Positions 27,003 through 39,678 of a stretch of DNA of 62,178 nucleotides are shown one piece after another. The position numbers were made by a program, and so were the translations under genes. The stretch's first letter is position 1, and the number at the start of each line of letters is the position of its first letter. Source of the stretch: Chrysomallon squamiferum (Eukaryota; Mollusca; Gastropoda; Neomphalida; Peltospiridae); the NCBI GenBank assembly GCA_012295275.1, contig CM022677.1, positions 7,528,722 to 7,590,899 of the forward strand, written 5' to 3'. The notes under the pieces are model-generated. The model did no database searches. It was not told the origin of the DNA and worked only from the letters and a program-made list of their open reading frames with translations.

Positions 27003-28317
27003 GTATGTATTTAAAAACTGAGGTTACACTTGAAATATTAGCAAATAATTAATTATATATGAAGTGATATTTATCTTAATATTTCTAGTTGAGATGTCCA
27101 GTGAATATTCAGGAATTAAATATAGCAGCCAGATAATAATGACATTTCATTAGCAACTGTGATATTAATGTGGTATTTCTCAACGGAATTTGTGTTGTTT
27201 TTACTATATCAGGTCAGAATAATGTGTTACTCAGCAAAAATGACGTAGTGTTTTTGTTAAGACAATGCACTATTTACATTGATAATTTTAGGCTGATATA
27301 TTTTTGCACGTCAGCACTGTTTAAATAGTTTTAGATGTTATTAGCTTGATCCACAGAATATATTTAATGGCATCCTGAAAGATAACAGTGGATTCTTTAA
27401 TAGTCGTGTCATTCCGATTGAGGCACATCATGTGATCCAGAAAAAATGTCAATATTTTTCTTTTTCTTTTTTCATGACAGATCCAAAATCTGCTAAAATT
27501 CGGTCAGTTGAAGTCTGTCAAATTTAATTAATAAAAGTTAAAATTATCAAATTTGAATTGACGTTTTATTTACTTCCAGAAATAATATTATTAATCTGAA
27601 ATACATCAGAATTTTGAGGTGTGTATTAAACAATTTTTATTAGGTATATATTTGTTTCACAAGCATTATTAAAATTAGAAATAATTTTTATTACTAAAGA
27701 ATTAGAACGTTTGTGAAGGGAGACAACTGTAACAGAGCATTACCTACAACGTCATTCAACGATGCGAAATCTTTCATAGGAAAAAAAAAAAGAACAAGAT
27801 ATTGTTATACTTGGGATATACATTATTGTGTATATAAAATATGATTGAAAATAGAAAAAAAGAGTGGGATTCAACGAAATCGTATCTGTTGCAACAGCAG
27901 AAGAAATCGTTTTCGCAGAAAAACAAAATATGGTTAAAAGAAAAAGGTAAATGTCAATTTTAAATAATAGCAATAATAATACAACGAGCTCGCTGTCTGT
28001 GACAATAGCATTGTATTATAATCTGTTTTAATAATATTACAGAACACAACTAAATAAACTAATTTTTTTCAGAAATTGTCAATGAAAGCGGTAAATAAAT
28101 AAATAAATAATGGAAAAAAAAAAGGCTAAAAGATAAATATCGTTTGTAATAGAAACGGTGTAGCAGCCAGTGCGGTATCTTTCCATCAACCTCAAAACAA
28201 TTGTTAATGAATAACGATACATTATTATTTGTGTGTGTGTGTGTGTTTGTGTGTGCTGTTCGTATATGAATGTATACATAATATTATAAATATAGATAGA
28301 TAGATAGCTGAAACCTG

Positions 28318-28359
<42 letters not shown>

Positions 28360-28361
<2 letters not shown>

Positions 28362-28941
28362 CTTATCGGATATTGTTTTTGGTAAGAAACCTATTTTGAG
28401 AGGTTGCACTTTTATTTATAGATAAAAAAAGAATAAAAGAAAAGAAGGATGCAATGTAAACAGTTTTTGAAATGTTTTAAATATATTTATAACTGTTGTG
28501 TTCTAGAACTGTATATCTGTACAACCCCGAATGCTTCTGTATACAATTTTAAAATGTTTTATGTAGATGAATAAATGTTTAGTAAAAAACAGCGGAGAAC
28601 TAGCGAACTGGATTTAAAGCTCCGTTATACAGATGAAATAAATTCGAATGAAATTAGAAAATGATTATTTTTGAAAATAAAATACAATTCCTAAGCCAAA
28701 GCGTTTTCTAATTCTAAATATATGCATAAATACATAAAAACAATCACATTCATTATTTCCCATTCTTTTTCTAAGGTTGATTAAAAATAATGCTGATAAT
28801 TACAGATATTACATTTCGAAGTTGTCTTGGAAAGCTTCTTAAATAACACCTAGAGTTGTCTCTTACAACAAATAATATACTATTTGAAGTACTAGGTAAA
28901 TTATTGTACTACTTTTTCACACTAAACTGATTAGGATCATG

Positions 28942-28992
<51 letters not shown>

Positions 28993-29763
28993 GGACCCGG
29001 TGAATGACTGTGCATGAGTGTGTGTATGAAAACAATGACTTTAGTTACAAATATTTGTGGGAATTATAGGCCTAACGTTGGGTTTGATCTTTTCTGAGAT
29101 ATGTCTAGTCGACATATTTATATTTCACGCTGATCTTTCTACGTCACTGGAAATCTTTAATTGAAAATAGTTTCGTCATTTTTACATTGAGGTCAATGGC
29201 TGAAAAGCGCAATAAACTCGTATTTTCACATTAGATTTATAAATAAATCATTATGTGAATGTAAAACCAGGTTTTTACTTTGAACTAGATCATAAGTTAT
29301 AACCATTCATATTATATAAACTAAGAGGGAAGGGTGAGGTGACTTGAGCCTTGAGGGGGGGCGGTAAACTTTCTTTAGCCTATGGGAGGCAAGCACATTA
29401 AATCCAACCCTGAGTCAGTCACACGGAACTCTCTTTTTTCTTACTTAAGTACATATCTTTTTTACTTTCCTGTTGTATTTACAAAAATAAATGTTAGTTT
29501 AGGTATCTGTGTGTTTGTGCCGTTTTTATTATTTTATTGTTGTTATTATTATTTATTTATTTATTTACCCTTGTTTTGAAGTTTTTATCTTTACAGACGC
29601 TAACACAGTAGACATATACTGTAATAAGATATTTTATCATTGTTAATCTTCATGTACTTAGACATTTAATATCCTAACAACATAAATGTATTTGTCTTGA
29701 CTGATTATTGCATTACGTTGTGTCACTTTTCACTTGATTCACATTAATCACTCCTTAATACAG

Positions 29764-29819
<56 letters not shown>

Positions 29820-30016
29820 TATTAATAATCAAAAGAAATGTTATGTGGTAACAATGGAAATTTCAGAAATATATTAAAACATATTTACTTTCATATGTTT
29901 TTATTTAACATTTCAGCACACCAGGAAAAGACACCCGAAAAGGTGAATACACCCTTCATTTGATTGGTTTCTACTTTGTTATTGATAACAGATGTCAGAA
30001 TAGGTTCAAACATTGA

Positions 30017-30058
<42 letters not shown>

Positions 30059-30269
30059 TTTTGTTATAAGAGAAATAAACTTTAAATGTAGTGCCATTAT
30101 GAATTGTTTGATGGGATTATTTGTTGTTTTAACGCATACTCAGTTTATATATATGCGATATCTTACACAGACTACACAGTTTAAAATGCAATGCAGATAA
30201 AACAAAGGAAAATAATTATTTATTTCCAGTCTCTCTGAGTTGCCATAGTTGTAAATTTTTATTTTATTT

Positions 30270-30300
<31 letters not shown>

Positions 30301-30550
30301 CAGACAATGTTTTCAGACCTATATCAAACCTTGGTAAATTCCTGGACAATAATTAGCAACTTATTTCTGTGATTTCTAAGCTTTGTGATTTTACGTGGTG
30401 CATTAAAATAGATTAAGAAGAAGAAAGAAAAAATAGGGTGAAAACAAAATAACAACACCGTTTATTTGAAAAAAGAACCATATCGATTTATACGTACGTA
30501 TATGTTAATAAAGGTTTATGTTCCTTTATTTATTTTATTTGTTTTAAACT

Positions 30551-30592
<42 letters not shown>

Positions 30593-31555
30593 TTTTTTTT
30601 TTTTTTTTTTTTAGTATAGTAGTTGCAGAAAAATGCGGGATGATTACCGGTGTTTACAGATTTACGATTGGCTAATAATGAGAGGAAAAAATCAAACAAA
30701 AAACAAACGCAAAATAATAAAAAATAAATATAATAAAAAAAGAACCATATCGATTTATAATTAGTACGTATATTTGATAAAGGTTATTTTGTTCCTTTAC
30801 TTATTTCATTTGATTTGAATTTTTTTTTTTTTTTTTTTTTTTTCCACTGTATTAGTTTCGGAAAAATGCGGGGTGATTGCCGGTCTTTACGGATTTACTG
30901 TTGTATTTGACGTTTGAAGAATTTTATTCAGAATTCATGTAATCGCATTATCAACCAACAAAGAAGTTGCTTAAAACATTTCAGGAGACAGGTATTACTA
31001 TTTATTATTATTGTTGTTAATGTGTTTTGATTTTTTTGGTTTTATTTAATTATAATTTAAAAGTCATAGCCGCATGATGGCAGCCATCTTATTCGGGAAC
31101 AATAATTATTTATTTATTTATTTTTTTATTTTTATTTTTTTTTTTTTCAAATAACGACTCTCAATTATAAATAAAATTCACCAGTGGTTGTACTAATGTG
31201 AACAGCATAAACAACATCATATAAACAAGAAATCATGACTAATAAAACAATTAAAAATACTAATTTTCTTTGACAGGTTGTTTTCTGCCAGGTTATTTAT
31301 GATTTAGTATTTTTAAATCACTGACTTGCTCTCTATATTATTAAACATATTTAAATTATTTTTTAACCATATTAAAGGTTATAATAGGTGGGGCCCTAAA
31401 TGCTTTCATATCATTAAAGTTAAATAACTGTATAACTCTATGTAAACATTAAAAACTAATAAATCTGTATAAATATTTTTTTTAAATATGACCAGGTTAT
31501 TTTGATATGCAGATACAGTAAAATATTAATATAATTATTTGTTATAATAAATATT

Positions 31556-31600
<45 letters not shown>

Positions 31601-31911
31601 ATTACACACGATAAACACAAAAGATATTAATACACTGTACAATCTCCATGCACAAAACATTACTAAAATTATTTTTTTTTGAGGCAGGTGTCTTATGCAG
31701 ATAATATGACTAATACTAAGACATCCAAAACTATTTACCTCTGTATCTATGGATAATGTACCTGGCTGACATGTATTACAACATGTTAAATTCATACAGT
31801 ATAAACCTATGAATGTACAAGGTCTGAGTTATGGACACACAAATAAACGGAGCATATTGACATTCAGAATGCCAGGCAGGACACTCCTCACATTCCACAT
31901 TGACACAGGCA
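28360..31911. other. Copy A non-coding stretch
   Basis: Duplicated sequence matched in B at about 48230-51780. Holds microsatellites, poly(T) runs (30270-30300, 30591-30613, 30819-30843) and two related about 200-bp blocks (30470-30680 and 30735-30900) sharing AACCATATCGATTTATA and AAAAATGCGGG, which look like an old tandem duplication. (CA)n at 31559-31599. No gene. Confidence 0.55.
28944..28988. repeat. (TA)n microsatellite (copy A)
   Basis: About 22 units; much shorter in copy B (51195-51210). (GT)n lies at 28319-28352, (CA)n at 29768-29816 and 30020-30057, all with counterparts in B of different length. Confidence 0.85.
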
Positions 31912-32594
31912 ATGGATGGTGACATTGACATTCATGTTCGGCAGGAAACTGCTGCAATTCTATATGGTGCTCCCCAAAACTGGCAGTGGTAAGTCAGTTT
32001 CAAATCCTGTGCTGCCAAGGCCTGCACCTTTGGTCAGTGTAACTGATTGGAAAACTCACCTGGAGGCCTTTACAGTGTCATTTACTCAGAATTCCCTGCC
32101 ACTGAGCATGGTCCCCAAAATCATAGAATATGCTAAAGAAATTGCTAGAGGTAAAAAGGCAATGGATGCCCTATCATGCAAGCGTGAAGGACTTGGTACT
32201 TTGTCTCACAAGAAGCCTACTGAATGACTTTAAACAAAGTTTATTTTCGATGAACATGGACAACACCACAACGGTGCTCTCTACATTAGTTAGCTACTTC
32301 TCTGAGTCACAGCAAAAGGCTGTAGTCAAACACTTTGAGTCTGAAGACATGACAGTTGTGAATGCCCAGAAACTTCTGGATTTTGTCTTGAAAACTTGTG
32401 AGAGGTACCAAATTCCACTAACAAACCTAATATTGTCACATTCTACAAATTATATGGGAGGAAAACATGTCGGAATTGAAACCCTGTTGAGAGAAAAGGT
32501 TCCCCATCTGTGTGACATTGATGGTGATATCTGTCACCACATTCACAACAGTGTTCAGAAATTGTGTGTGCATCTTGGGTCTGTAGTTGAATGA
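31912..32594 (+). pseudogene. hAT-like (KIAA1586/ZMYM-type) transposase-derived fragment, frameshifted (copy A)
   Basis: Begins MDGDIDIHVRQETAAILYG (31912), shifts frame near 31981, continues with VTDWKTHLEAFTVSF and LSMVPKIIEYAKEIARGKK, shifts again near 32185, then LVLCLTRSLLNDFKQSLFSM, ESQQKAVVKHFESEDMTV and VPHLCDIDGDICHHIHNSVQ to a stop at 32592-32594. The order of N-terminal helix, DNTTTVLSTLV-type segment and DIDGDxCHHxHN motif resembles hAT-superfamily transposases and domesticated relatives common in invertebrates. The dimerisation domain is missing. At least two frameshifts make this copy non-functional. The middle part is absent from copy B. Confidence 0.6.
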
Positions 32595-32720
32595 CTTGCA
32601 CATGGAAAAAAATAGCATTTATCAGACAAATGTAGATTGGTAAAAAAAATAAATAAATAAAGTATCATGTTGGAATTACCATAAACTTTGTTTACAATTG
32701 ATGTTAAATATTTTATGTAG

Positions 32721-32821
32721 GTCATTGCAGTATTGTCCAGTTGCTGTCTAGAAAGGGAATTTACATTATAGAGAAGGATGAATCAGCTGTACAGACACTG
32801 CAGACTGCACTACTCCAAGTT
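32721..32821 (+). pseudogene. Exon-like block e2 (copy A), broken
   Basis: Counterpart of the intact 102-bp block in B (47510-47409). A has a 1-bp loss plus TAG inside and a weakened donor (GTAATT instead of GTAAGT). No family recognised. Confidence 0.5.
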
Positions 32822-33094
32822 GTAATTTGTTTTTATCTTATTTTTATTTGTTAGTGAGTAAAATAAGTTTTATAGTAACAACTCTTTACTATTTTGTTAA
32901 TTATTTAAATTATTACCATTATAATGATTATACAAAGTATATCAAAAATATTCCATACCCCTTTGTGTCCGAATAATCCAGTAACTGGTAACAGTACAAT
33001 TTAAATTTTAATAATAACAGAAACATTAGCTATTTATTTATAACAGTTTTAGTTTATTATTTGTATTATTTTATTTGTATATTTTTATTTTCAG

Positions 33095-33172
33095 AATACA
33101 CATACAGCTCTAATTGATGTGCTGATGTTGTCTAGTGAAGTTGTTTCAGCAGAAGGTGCTGTCCAGCACTGA
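33095..33172 (+). other. Exon-like block e3 (copy A)
   Basis: Follows TTTTCAG and reads NTHTALIDVLMLSSEV then VSAEGAVQH and TGA. Copy B (47090 downwards) has lost two bases and stops early. It could be the terminal exon of the same gene as e2. Unknown product. Confidence 0.4.
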
Positions 33173-33380
33173 GGATAAAGTTTGTACTGCTGCCACTGGA
33201 AAAGAGAAAAAAAAACTGAACAGTGAATTTGAGTTTGTTTTCTTATGTATTTCTCATTATTCTAAACCTAAGGCAGTTTAATTTAAATTAATGTAGGAAG
33301 TTGGATTTTGTAACATGTACCAGTAAGTACACATGCACATACATTAGAATCTTGTATCACACACTGCATTTTAATTCATA

Positions 33381-33411
<31 letters not shown>

Positions 33412-33520
33412 ACACACACACACATAAAACACACACACACCAGTTCCATTCATATAAACCTGATTATTTTGTGGTAAATTTCTATATTTTAAAATAAAAG
33501 AAGAAGAAGCATCATATTTT

Positions 33521-33712
33521 ATGAGTATTTTAAAATGTTTAACTTTCCTGTTACCAGACTGGAACTGTCAGCCTTCACACAGTGTCACTGTTCCTGTGAT
33601 GACAGACACACTAAAATACATTGGAGATGGATGTACTGTAGCTGGTGTCTATATTTATGTTGACCACAGTCTCTCAATTTTTGTGGTTGGTTTAATAACA
33701 CAATTTTTGTAA
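33521..33712 (+). other. Exon-like block e4 (copy A)
   Basis: Open frame containing LPDWNCQPSHSVTVPV and KYIGDGCTVAGVYIYVDHS, preceded by TTACCAG (an acceptor candidate). Found once in A but twice in tandem in B. Cys, Trp and Tyr content looks more like real protein than repeat translation. No family recognised. Confidence 0.4.
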
Positions 33713-33845
33713 ATAAAATAATGAATCAGGTGGTAATTTTAAAATATATGAATCTTAATAACTAGTTAATCAACATAATTCACATTATATTAGGTCTGGT
33801 TTTCTTTTTTGGTTTTGAATATGATACGTATGTAAATTGTTTTGG

Positions 33846-33896
<51 letters not shown>

Positions 33897-33937
33897 TGAC
33901 TACAAAGATAAATAAATAAAACACTGTTGTTTTTCAG

Positions 33938-34083
33938 AATCTGCCCTGTACATAAGACGAGCTAATTTTGTGAGCCCACCACAGGGTAGAAATGTCATCA
34001 AAGAATATGGCAGAACAGGAACATCTATAGAGGTTGTTGTTATAGTAGTAGCATTAGTCATTGCCATTGTTGTTGTAATGTAG
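33938..34083 (+). other. Exon-like block e5 with hydrophobic tail (copy A)
   Basis: After GTTTTTCAG, the frame reads SALYIRRANFVSPPQGRNVI, KEYGRTGTSIE and then a Val/Ile run ending at TAG 34081. Copy B (45870-45710) keeps the same frame with changed residues. The hydrophobic part is encoded by GTT/GTA/ATT repeats and would be long enough for a membrane anchor, which may be coincidence. Confidence 0.4.
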
Positions 34084-34659
34084 TTGTTGCAGCATTAGTA
34101 CTTGTAATAATAATAAAACTTGTTGTAGTAATATAGAGTTGATCTTGGTGATGTTTTAGCTGATGATGTTGTCTACATAGCTTTGTAATAGTAATGTGTC
34201 TTGTGAGACTCATGGTGATTCAAATAAACTGCTTGTAGTCAAATTACAGGTTCTAGTGGTGGTGGTAGTAGTAGTAGCAGCAGTACTAATAGTAGTAAAA
34301 GTAGTCATAGTTGTTGTTGTAGTAATTATAATAATATTTGAATAAAGAAATACAGGCATAGGAGTAATAGTGAAGAGAGTAAAAAATTAACACTTTTATT
34401 ATTAATGGATCGTAATTTTAGTAATAGGAGTATTATTTCAATAACAGTAACCCTAGTTGAATAAGGAATAATAGTAAATTGTAGTTATAGTAATGATGGT
34501 AATAAAAGTAGCATGTAGTCTAGAGATAAATGTAGTAGTAGCAGTATTTTATTTATTTTATATATTTTTACAGTATTTTGTTTATTTATTTATTTATGTA
34601 TTTATTTATTTACTCAAACTAGGCAGTGCACCCACCAATGTGACTCTGACTCAGAGATG

Positions 34660-34734
34660 TTTAAAGTTCTGCTGATGAAGAGCTCAGTTTTGGTGACCTG
34701 GACATTGAAGCCGACCACGTCAGATACAACAAAT
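34660..34734 (+). pseudogene. Exon-like block e6 (copy A), shortened
   Basis: SSADEELSFGDLDIEADHV then TAA. The B counterpart (45275-45087) continues for about 25 more codons. Unknown product. Confidence 0.4.
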
Positions 34735-36334
34735 CTTAAGTTGGAGAGTCTTACACCAGGTCACCAGTATCAACAGTCAAAACTTGAATGTACTAAAACC
34801 AGGCAAAAAAAACATTAAAATGAAACCACTTGGCAGAAGACTGCGTGACAGTGGCAAAGACAAAAGCCTGGAAGTTGAGCAGCAGGTGACTTAGTATACT
34901 TCCATTAGCATTGTTTTATTTCTTTTTAGCTTATATTTGTTACAGGAGTAATCAAAACTGTTTTGTTTTTAACTCACAAAAATTACGAGAACTACATGGC
35001 TTAAGGAATGCTGTTGAGGTACATGTGAAATCATTTCATAAAGAAAAGCTATATTCATTTTGTTGAAGGTGGTTCTGAATGAAAAATTCTTCTTTAGCTT
35101 TAATTATGTGATTCAAATTCATCTTTATTTTAGACATATTTGTTATTTCTCTAAAATATTTATATTTAATTTTTAATTTTATTTTTAATAATTACTTTAT
35201 TTTATATATTTATTTTTAAAATACTGGGATTCAAAATTTCTCTGCATGTATATCACAACATTTAAATTAATAGCAGATATAGATCTGACCTCCATTAAAG
35301 AATCTACTAGCAGAAATAATTAGTTCAGATATTGGATTAAAAGCCTTTCTTTAATTTTTATTTACGAATTTGTTTTTCTTTTTTTCTCTTTGAGATATAC
35401 TCCTGTCACAGTTTTAGGCTCATCATAAATAATTATTAGTAGCAGGAAGTCAATAAAACAGTGACTTGTTCTGAAGTAAGTGGTCTGGTTATGTTTTATA
35501 ATAATAAATAATGTGTTTAAGTACGTATGTTCTGTTTGGATGATTAGGATGTTAAAAAGATGATGGGTTAATTGCCCCAAAAATTGTATTTGGGCAACTT
35601 TTTTTTTTTCTTCTATATGTTTTAAAACAAGAGCCACTAATAATAATTTTATGGGAAATATTTTATTCACACAGACTTAGTGTAAATTGGTAGACTTCTC
35701 TTTATTGTGTTCTCTATAATGCATGCCTATAAAAATTATACTTTTAATCAAGGTTTTAACTCGTTAATTTTTGTGGTTGTTGCAGGCAAAGTATTTACCT
35801 TTTTAAAAGTTATTTTTGCTTCATCTGAATGTTACCATCATATCCAGATAAATAAAGTCAGTATTAAAACATTGTCAAAAAATAATTCATTTATAATTTA
35901 CAAATAATTTCCCATGACTGAAATTTTTCTTCCCACAGATTTTATTGTGCAAGTTAATCAAATGCTTCTAGCCTGGAGTATGTAAAAAAATAGACATTTA
36001 ACTAATATACATTAAGATTTAGAATAATAAATTTGATGCTTACTTTTTATTTATTATTATTTTTTTAAATTATTTTATTAGGTTTTCTTTCTGTATTTGT
36101 TTAAATGGAACATACAAAATCCACAAAATTGCCAGATTTGAACAAATAGTAGGAAACTGACTCATACATCATGCTTACTTTTTATTTATTATTATTTTTT
36201 TAAATTATTTTATTAGGTTTTCTTTCTGTATTTGTTTAAATGGAACATACAAAATCCACAAAATTGCCGGATTTGAACAAATAGTAGGAAACTGACTCAT
36301 ACATCATACCAGATAGTTGTCTAAATACCACCAG

Positions 36335-36411
36335 CACAAACTTTGTCCAGCATTTCAGAGGATTTTCTTGACCAGCTTGGGTTAAAGACACAGGAAGACC
36401 TTTCAGGTAAC
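36335..36411 (+). other. Exon-like block e7 (copy A)
   Basis: SSISEDFLDQLGLKTQEDLS followed by a donor TCAG|GTAACT. In B (minus strand, about 43673-43575) the block is longer at its start (adds QTLDPLM). A 12-bp difference separates the copies here. Open frames on the opposite strand (MLYLSYLKGLP...) are shadows. A 110-bp tandem duplication (36040-36155 / 36165-36280) lies just upstream in A. Confidence 0.4.
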
Positions 36412-36862
36412 TCAGATACAACACAGATCAGTAGATTTTATACTTAAAGATCTGAAGGTATAAAGGAATTTTTTGTGGTTTGAATTAATTATATCATAAC
36501 ATTTTAAATAGTTAAATATTTGTAAATAATTGGAATTCTCTTGATCTTTTGGGATTAAAAGATAATTATTCTGGATAAATTTATTGTTGTAGCAAGATTA
36601 TTAACTTATATATTTAATCAAATCTAAAATTAGATGTATAGAATCAGTTCTAAGTGTTCCAAAAAAGTAATGCAGCTTGTAATCAAAATGACTGAATTCA
36701 CATGCCTAGTGGAGAGTGACATTAACAGTTTGTTATTAGAACTGAAAAGCCTTGGTATCTATTAGTAAACTAATAAATGACAGAACTTATCAATTAGTTA
36801 TTTAACTAAAATGCCTGTCATTTTTATAGGCTGGTGACAATGAATTATTTTCAATTTACAGG

Positions 36863-37020
36863 TGGAAACTGTCAAGTCCATGTCAGATTGTGTATTTCTT
36901 TTAAACACTTGGTCAAAGACAGAGTTTTCAGATCTCACTCTCTCCCTTACAGTACAAGGCAGGTCAGTGCTGAAGATTCAGAGGAGAATTCACAATTTTA
37001 TGGATTTCAGCTTTGAGAAA
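36863..37020 (+). other. Exon-like block e8 (copy A)
   Basis: After TTTACAG, the frame VETVKSMSDCVFLLNTW, SKTEFSDLTLSLTVQGRSVL, KIQRRIHNFMDFSFEKY ends at TAG. Copy B (43115-42955) has one extra base early in the block. Unknown family. Confidence 0.4.
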
Positions 37021-37355
37021 TATTAGTGGTATTTGTATTATTATTATTATTATTATTATTACATTTTCATGTTATGTTTGTATTGCTTAACTTTAAAATA
37101 TTTTGATCTAATCAGTGCATTTTTCTTATTTACTGTTAGAAAATCTTTCATAAAGAAATATTTTCACATATTTTTATGAATTTAATTATAAAAAACATTT
37201 TTTTTTTTTAAATTGACCAGAATGTAAAATGTATAGTGATACTTTTTTATAGATATATATTTTTTGTTTAAATTATTTGTGATTTATTATTAAAATCTAT
37301 TACAATAAGAGAGACATGATGTTTATTTATAATAATTTCTTTCTAACATTACAGA

Positions 37356-37481
37356 CAATTAAACACAATGTCATGACTAATGACAGTGCAAAAGCTATGT
37401 GTGTTTCTACATTACAAATTATAGAAGAAATGAAAATATGTGGAGCAATGATATTTACAGATAGACAACAAACAGGTTTCA
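37356..37481 (+). other. Exon-like block e9 (copy A)
   Basis: Acceptor ATTACAG, frame TIKHNVMTNDSAKAMCVSTL, QIIEEMKICGAMIFTDRQQT, donor AACAG|GTTTCA. In copy B one base is lost in the GGAGCAATG word, breaking the frame. Copy B also has about 250 extra bases before it. Confidence 0.45.
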
Positions 37482-37559
37482 GCTTAATGTTGTTTTCATA
37501 AACAATATTAGCAAGTTTAGAGCAACTATAAGTGATTTAAAGGAAAGGAGAGATGATTG

Positions 37560-38970
37560 ACAGAGATATGAGACTGACTGTCTGATGAAAGGTTAACAGG
37601 TAAAGAGATAAACAGGAAGAAAGAGAGATATATCGATAGACCGATAGACAGTTAGAGCAGTAGAAGTTAACAAATGAATTGATAGATGTAGATGAATTTA
37701 GCCAGATAGTTAAACATGTCAGTGTCTATCTATCTATTCTGTGTTTTCTTCTTTCTGTCATGTGTGTTTGTGTGCCAGGCTGAGAGTGTAGACATACAGT
37801 AAAATACATAGGTTGTAATGTAGCTGTCTAGAGATAGTTAGTTACGTATGTAGGTAGTTTGACAGGGAATTAGATATATGATCGATGGATGTTTATTGAT
37901 CTGTTGTAATGTGGATAATAAACAAATAGGTATGTAGGTCAGTAGTTCAGTAGGTTGATATGTAGATATATGTAGATAGTTAACTAATAGATATCAGACA
38001 CACAGAGGGACAGATAGGTAGGTAGTCAGTAGTTCAGTAGGTTGATATGTAGATATATGTAGATAGTTAACTAATAGATATCAGACAGACAGACAGGTAG
38101 GTAGGTAGGTCAGTAGTTCAGTAGGTTGATATGCAGATATATGTGATAGTAACAGACAGCAGACACAGAGAGGGACAGATAGGTGGAAGTAGTTCAGTAG
38201 GTTGATATGTAGATATATATATATATATATATATACATACATACACATATAGATATATACATATATATATATAGCTACAGGTGTAGGTATGTAAGGTGGA
38301 GCAGAGAATAGTATATAGAAGGAAAAGTCGCTTGTCTTTTTTGAAGAGTGAATATATTGAATAAATATGTGTGCAAACATACAGAACTATAGGGAGGTTT
38401 GAAGGTATGTAGACAAGAAGATGTTTAAATGACTGATAGATGTTATTGATATATAAACTGTTAGGTAGGTTGATTATGTAGATAGAATGAGAAATTGTGT
38501 ACATATATATACATATAGAGATACATATAGATAGGTGGACACAGAAAGTGTGTGTGTGTGTGTCTGTGTGTGTGTGTGTGTGCCAGTGATTGATAAGGAT
38601 CGCTAAATAAGGGAATTGTGAATGAGAGTTATAAATGGACAGTAACACAGAAAGATAGATATAAAACGTAGTTATAATAATTTAGGGAGATAGTCAGGAA
38701 GATGAATAGCTGATTCAATCGATTGTTATTGATGGATAGAGAAATATATATAGCGAGGCATTTCCTTAGAGTTCGATGGATGGATAAATAGATAGGTGTG
38801 CAAGCATACATGATGGTAAAGTGGATATGATCATGTATATGTACATAGATAAACACACACAGAGACAGACAGAAAACAGAAAGGATTGGATCTGTGTTTG
38901 GATCAAGTTAGATATCCAGAGTTAAATACAGATAGATTATATATAGATATATAGAAATAAATACAAATAG

Positions 38971-39008
<38 letters not shown>

Positions 39009-39478
39009 TACATATATAGAACTAAATACAGATAGATTATACAGATAGATATACAGAGATAAATACAGATAGATTATATAGATAATAGATATAGATATAG
39101 ATTATATAGATAAAAGATATAAATACACACACAGAAATAAATACAGATAGACAGACATTCAGCAAGATAGCGAGGTTTGAAGTAGTATATAGTTAGATAT
39201 TCAGGGAGCTGGACATATGTTTGATAGATGGTTATTGAAAAATAGACGTATAAGCTAGAGAGATAAACTGATATGTAGGTATGTTACTAGTTTGGTAGAT
39301 TGATTTGTAGACAGACTGACAGACATATAGATAGACGTGTGTTAAGAAATGGGTTTGTGTATATATATATATATATATATATAGATGTATACACACACAT
39401 ACATAACGTGTTTAGTAATGATAATTTATTTGTGTGTTTAAAGATGATTAGTATATATATGTGTGTGTGTGTGCATGT
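37560..39478. repeat. Degenerate GATA/TAGA tetranucleotide region (copy A arm of the palindrome)
   Basis: Nearly 2 kb of drifting ATAGATAG, GTAGGTAG and TATA words, including tandem blocks such as GTAGGTTGATATGTAGATAT repeated near 37960, 38035, 38120 and 38200. Its inverted partner is 40030-42120. The open frames in it are low-complexity artefacts. Confidence 0.8.
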
Positions 39479-39678
39479 NNNNNNNNNNNNNNNNNNNNNN
39501 NNNNNNNNNNNNNNNNNNNNNNNNNNNNNNNNNNNNNNNNNNNNNNNNNNNNNNNNNNNNNNNNNNNNNNNNNNNNNNNNNNNNNNNNNNNNNNNNNNNN
39601 NNNNNNNNNNNNNNNNNNNNNNNNNNNNNNNNNNNNNNNNNNNNNNNNNNNNNNNNNNNNNNNNNNNNNNNNNNNNNN
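39479..39678. other. Assembly gap (200 N)
   Basis: Exactly 200 N, a fixed-size placeholder, placed at the centre of the inverted duplication. True size and content are unknown. Confidence 0.99.

Larger units (their letters stand above)
22661..39478 (+). repeat. Segmental duplication, copy A
   Basis: Reverse complement of 40030-55664 (copy B) over about 24300-39478, and direct match to 56063-62178 (copy C) over 22661 to about 28232. Anchors shared with B: ATCGACCGGTTTAAG-type flanks are not used; instead the unique word GATGGCGGCGTTAAAACTGC occurs at 26949 (A) and 60889 (C) on plus, and at about 52522 (B) on minus. Copies look roughly 90-97% alike by eye with many indels. Copy A ends at the 200-N gap. 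Confidence 0.9.

Noticed and set aside
36236-36424. Minus-strand frame MLYLSYLKGLPVSL... (also 43550-43762 plus)
   Set aside because: Shadow of exon-like block e7; the opposite strand has the splice-border signal and agrees with the direction of the other blocks.
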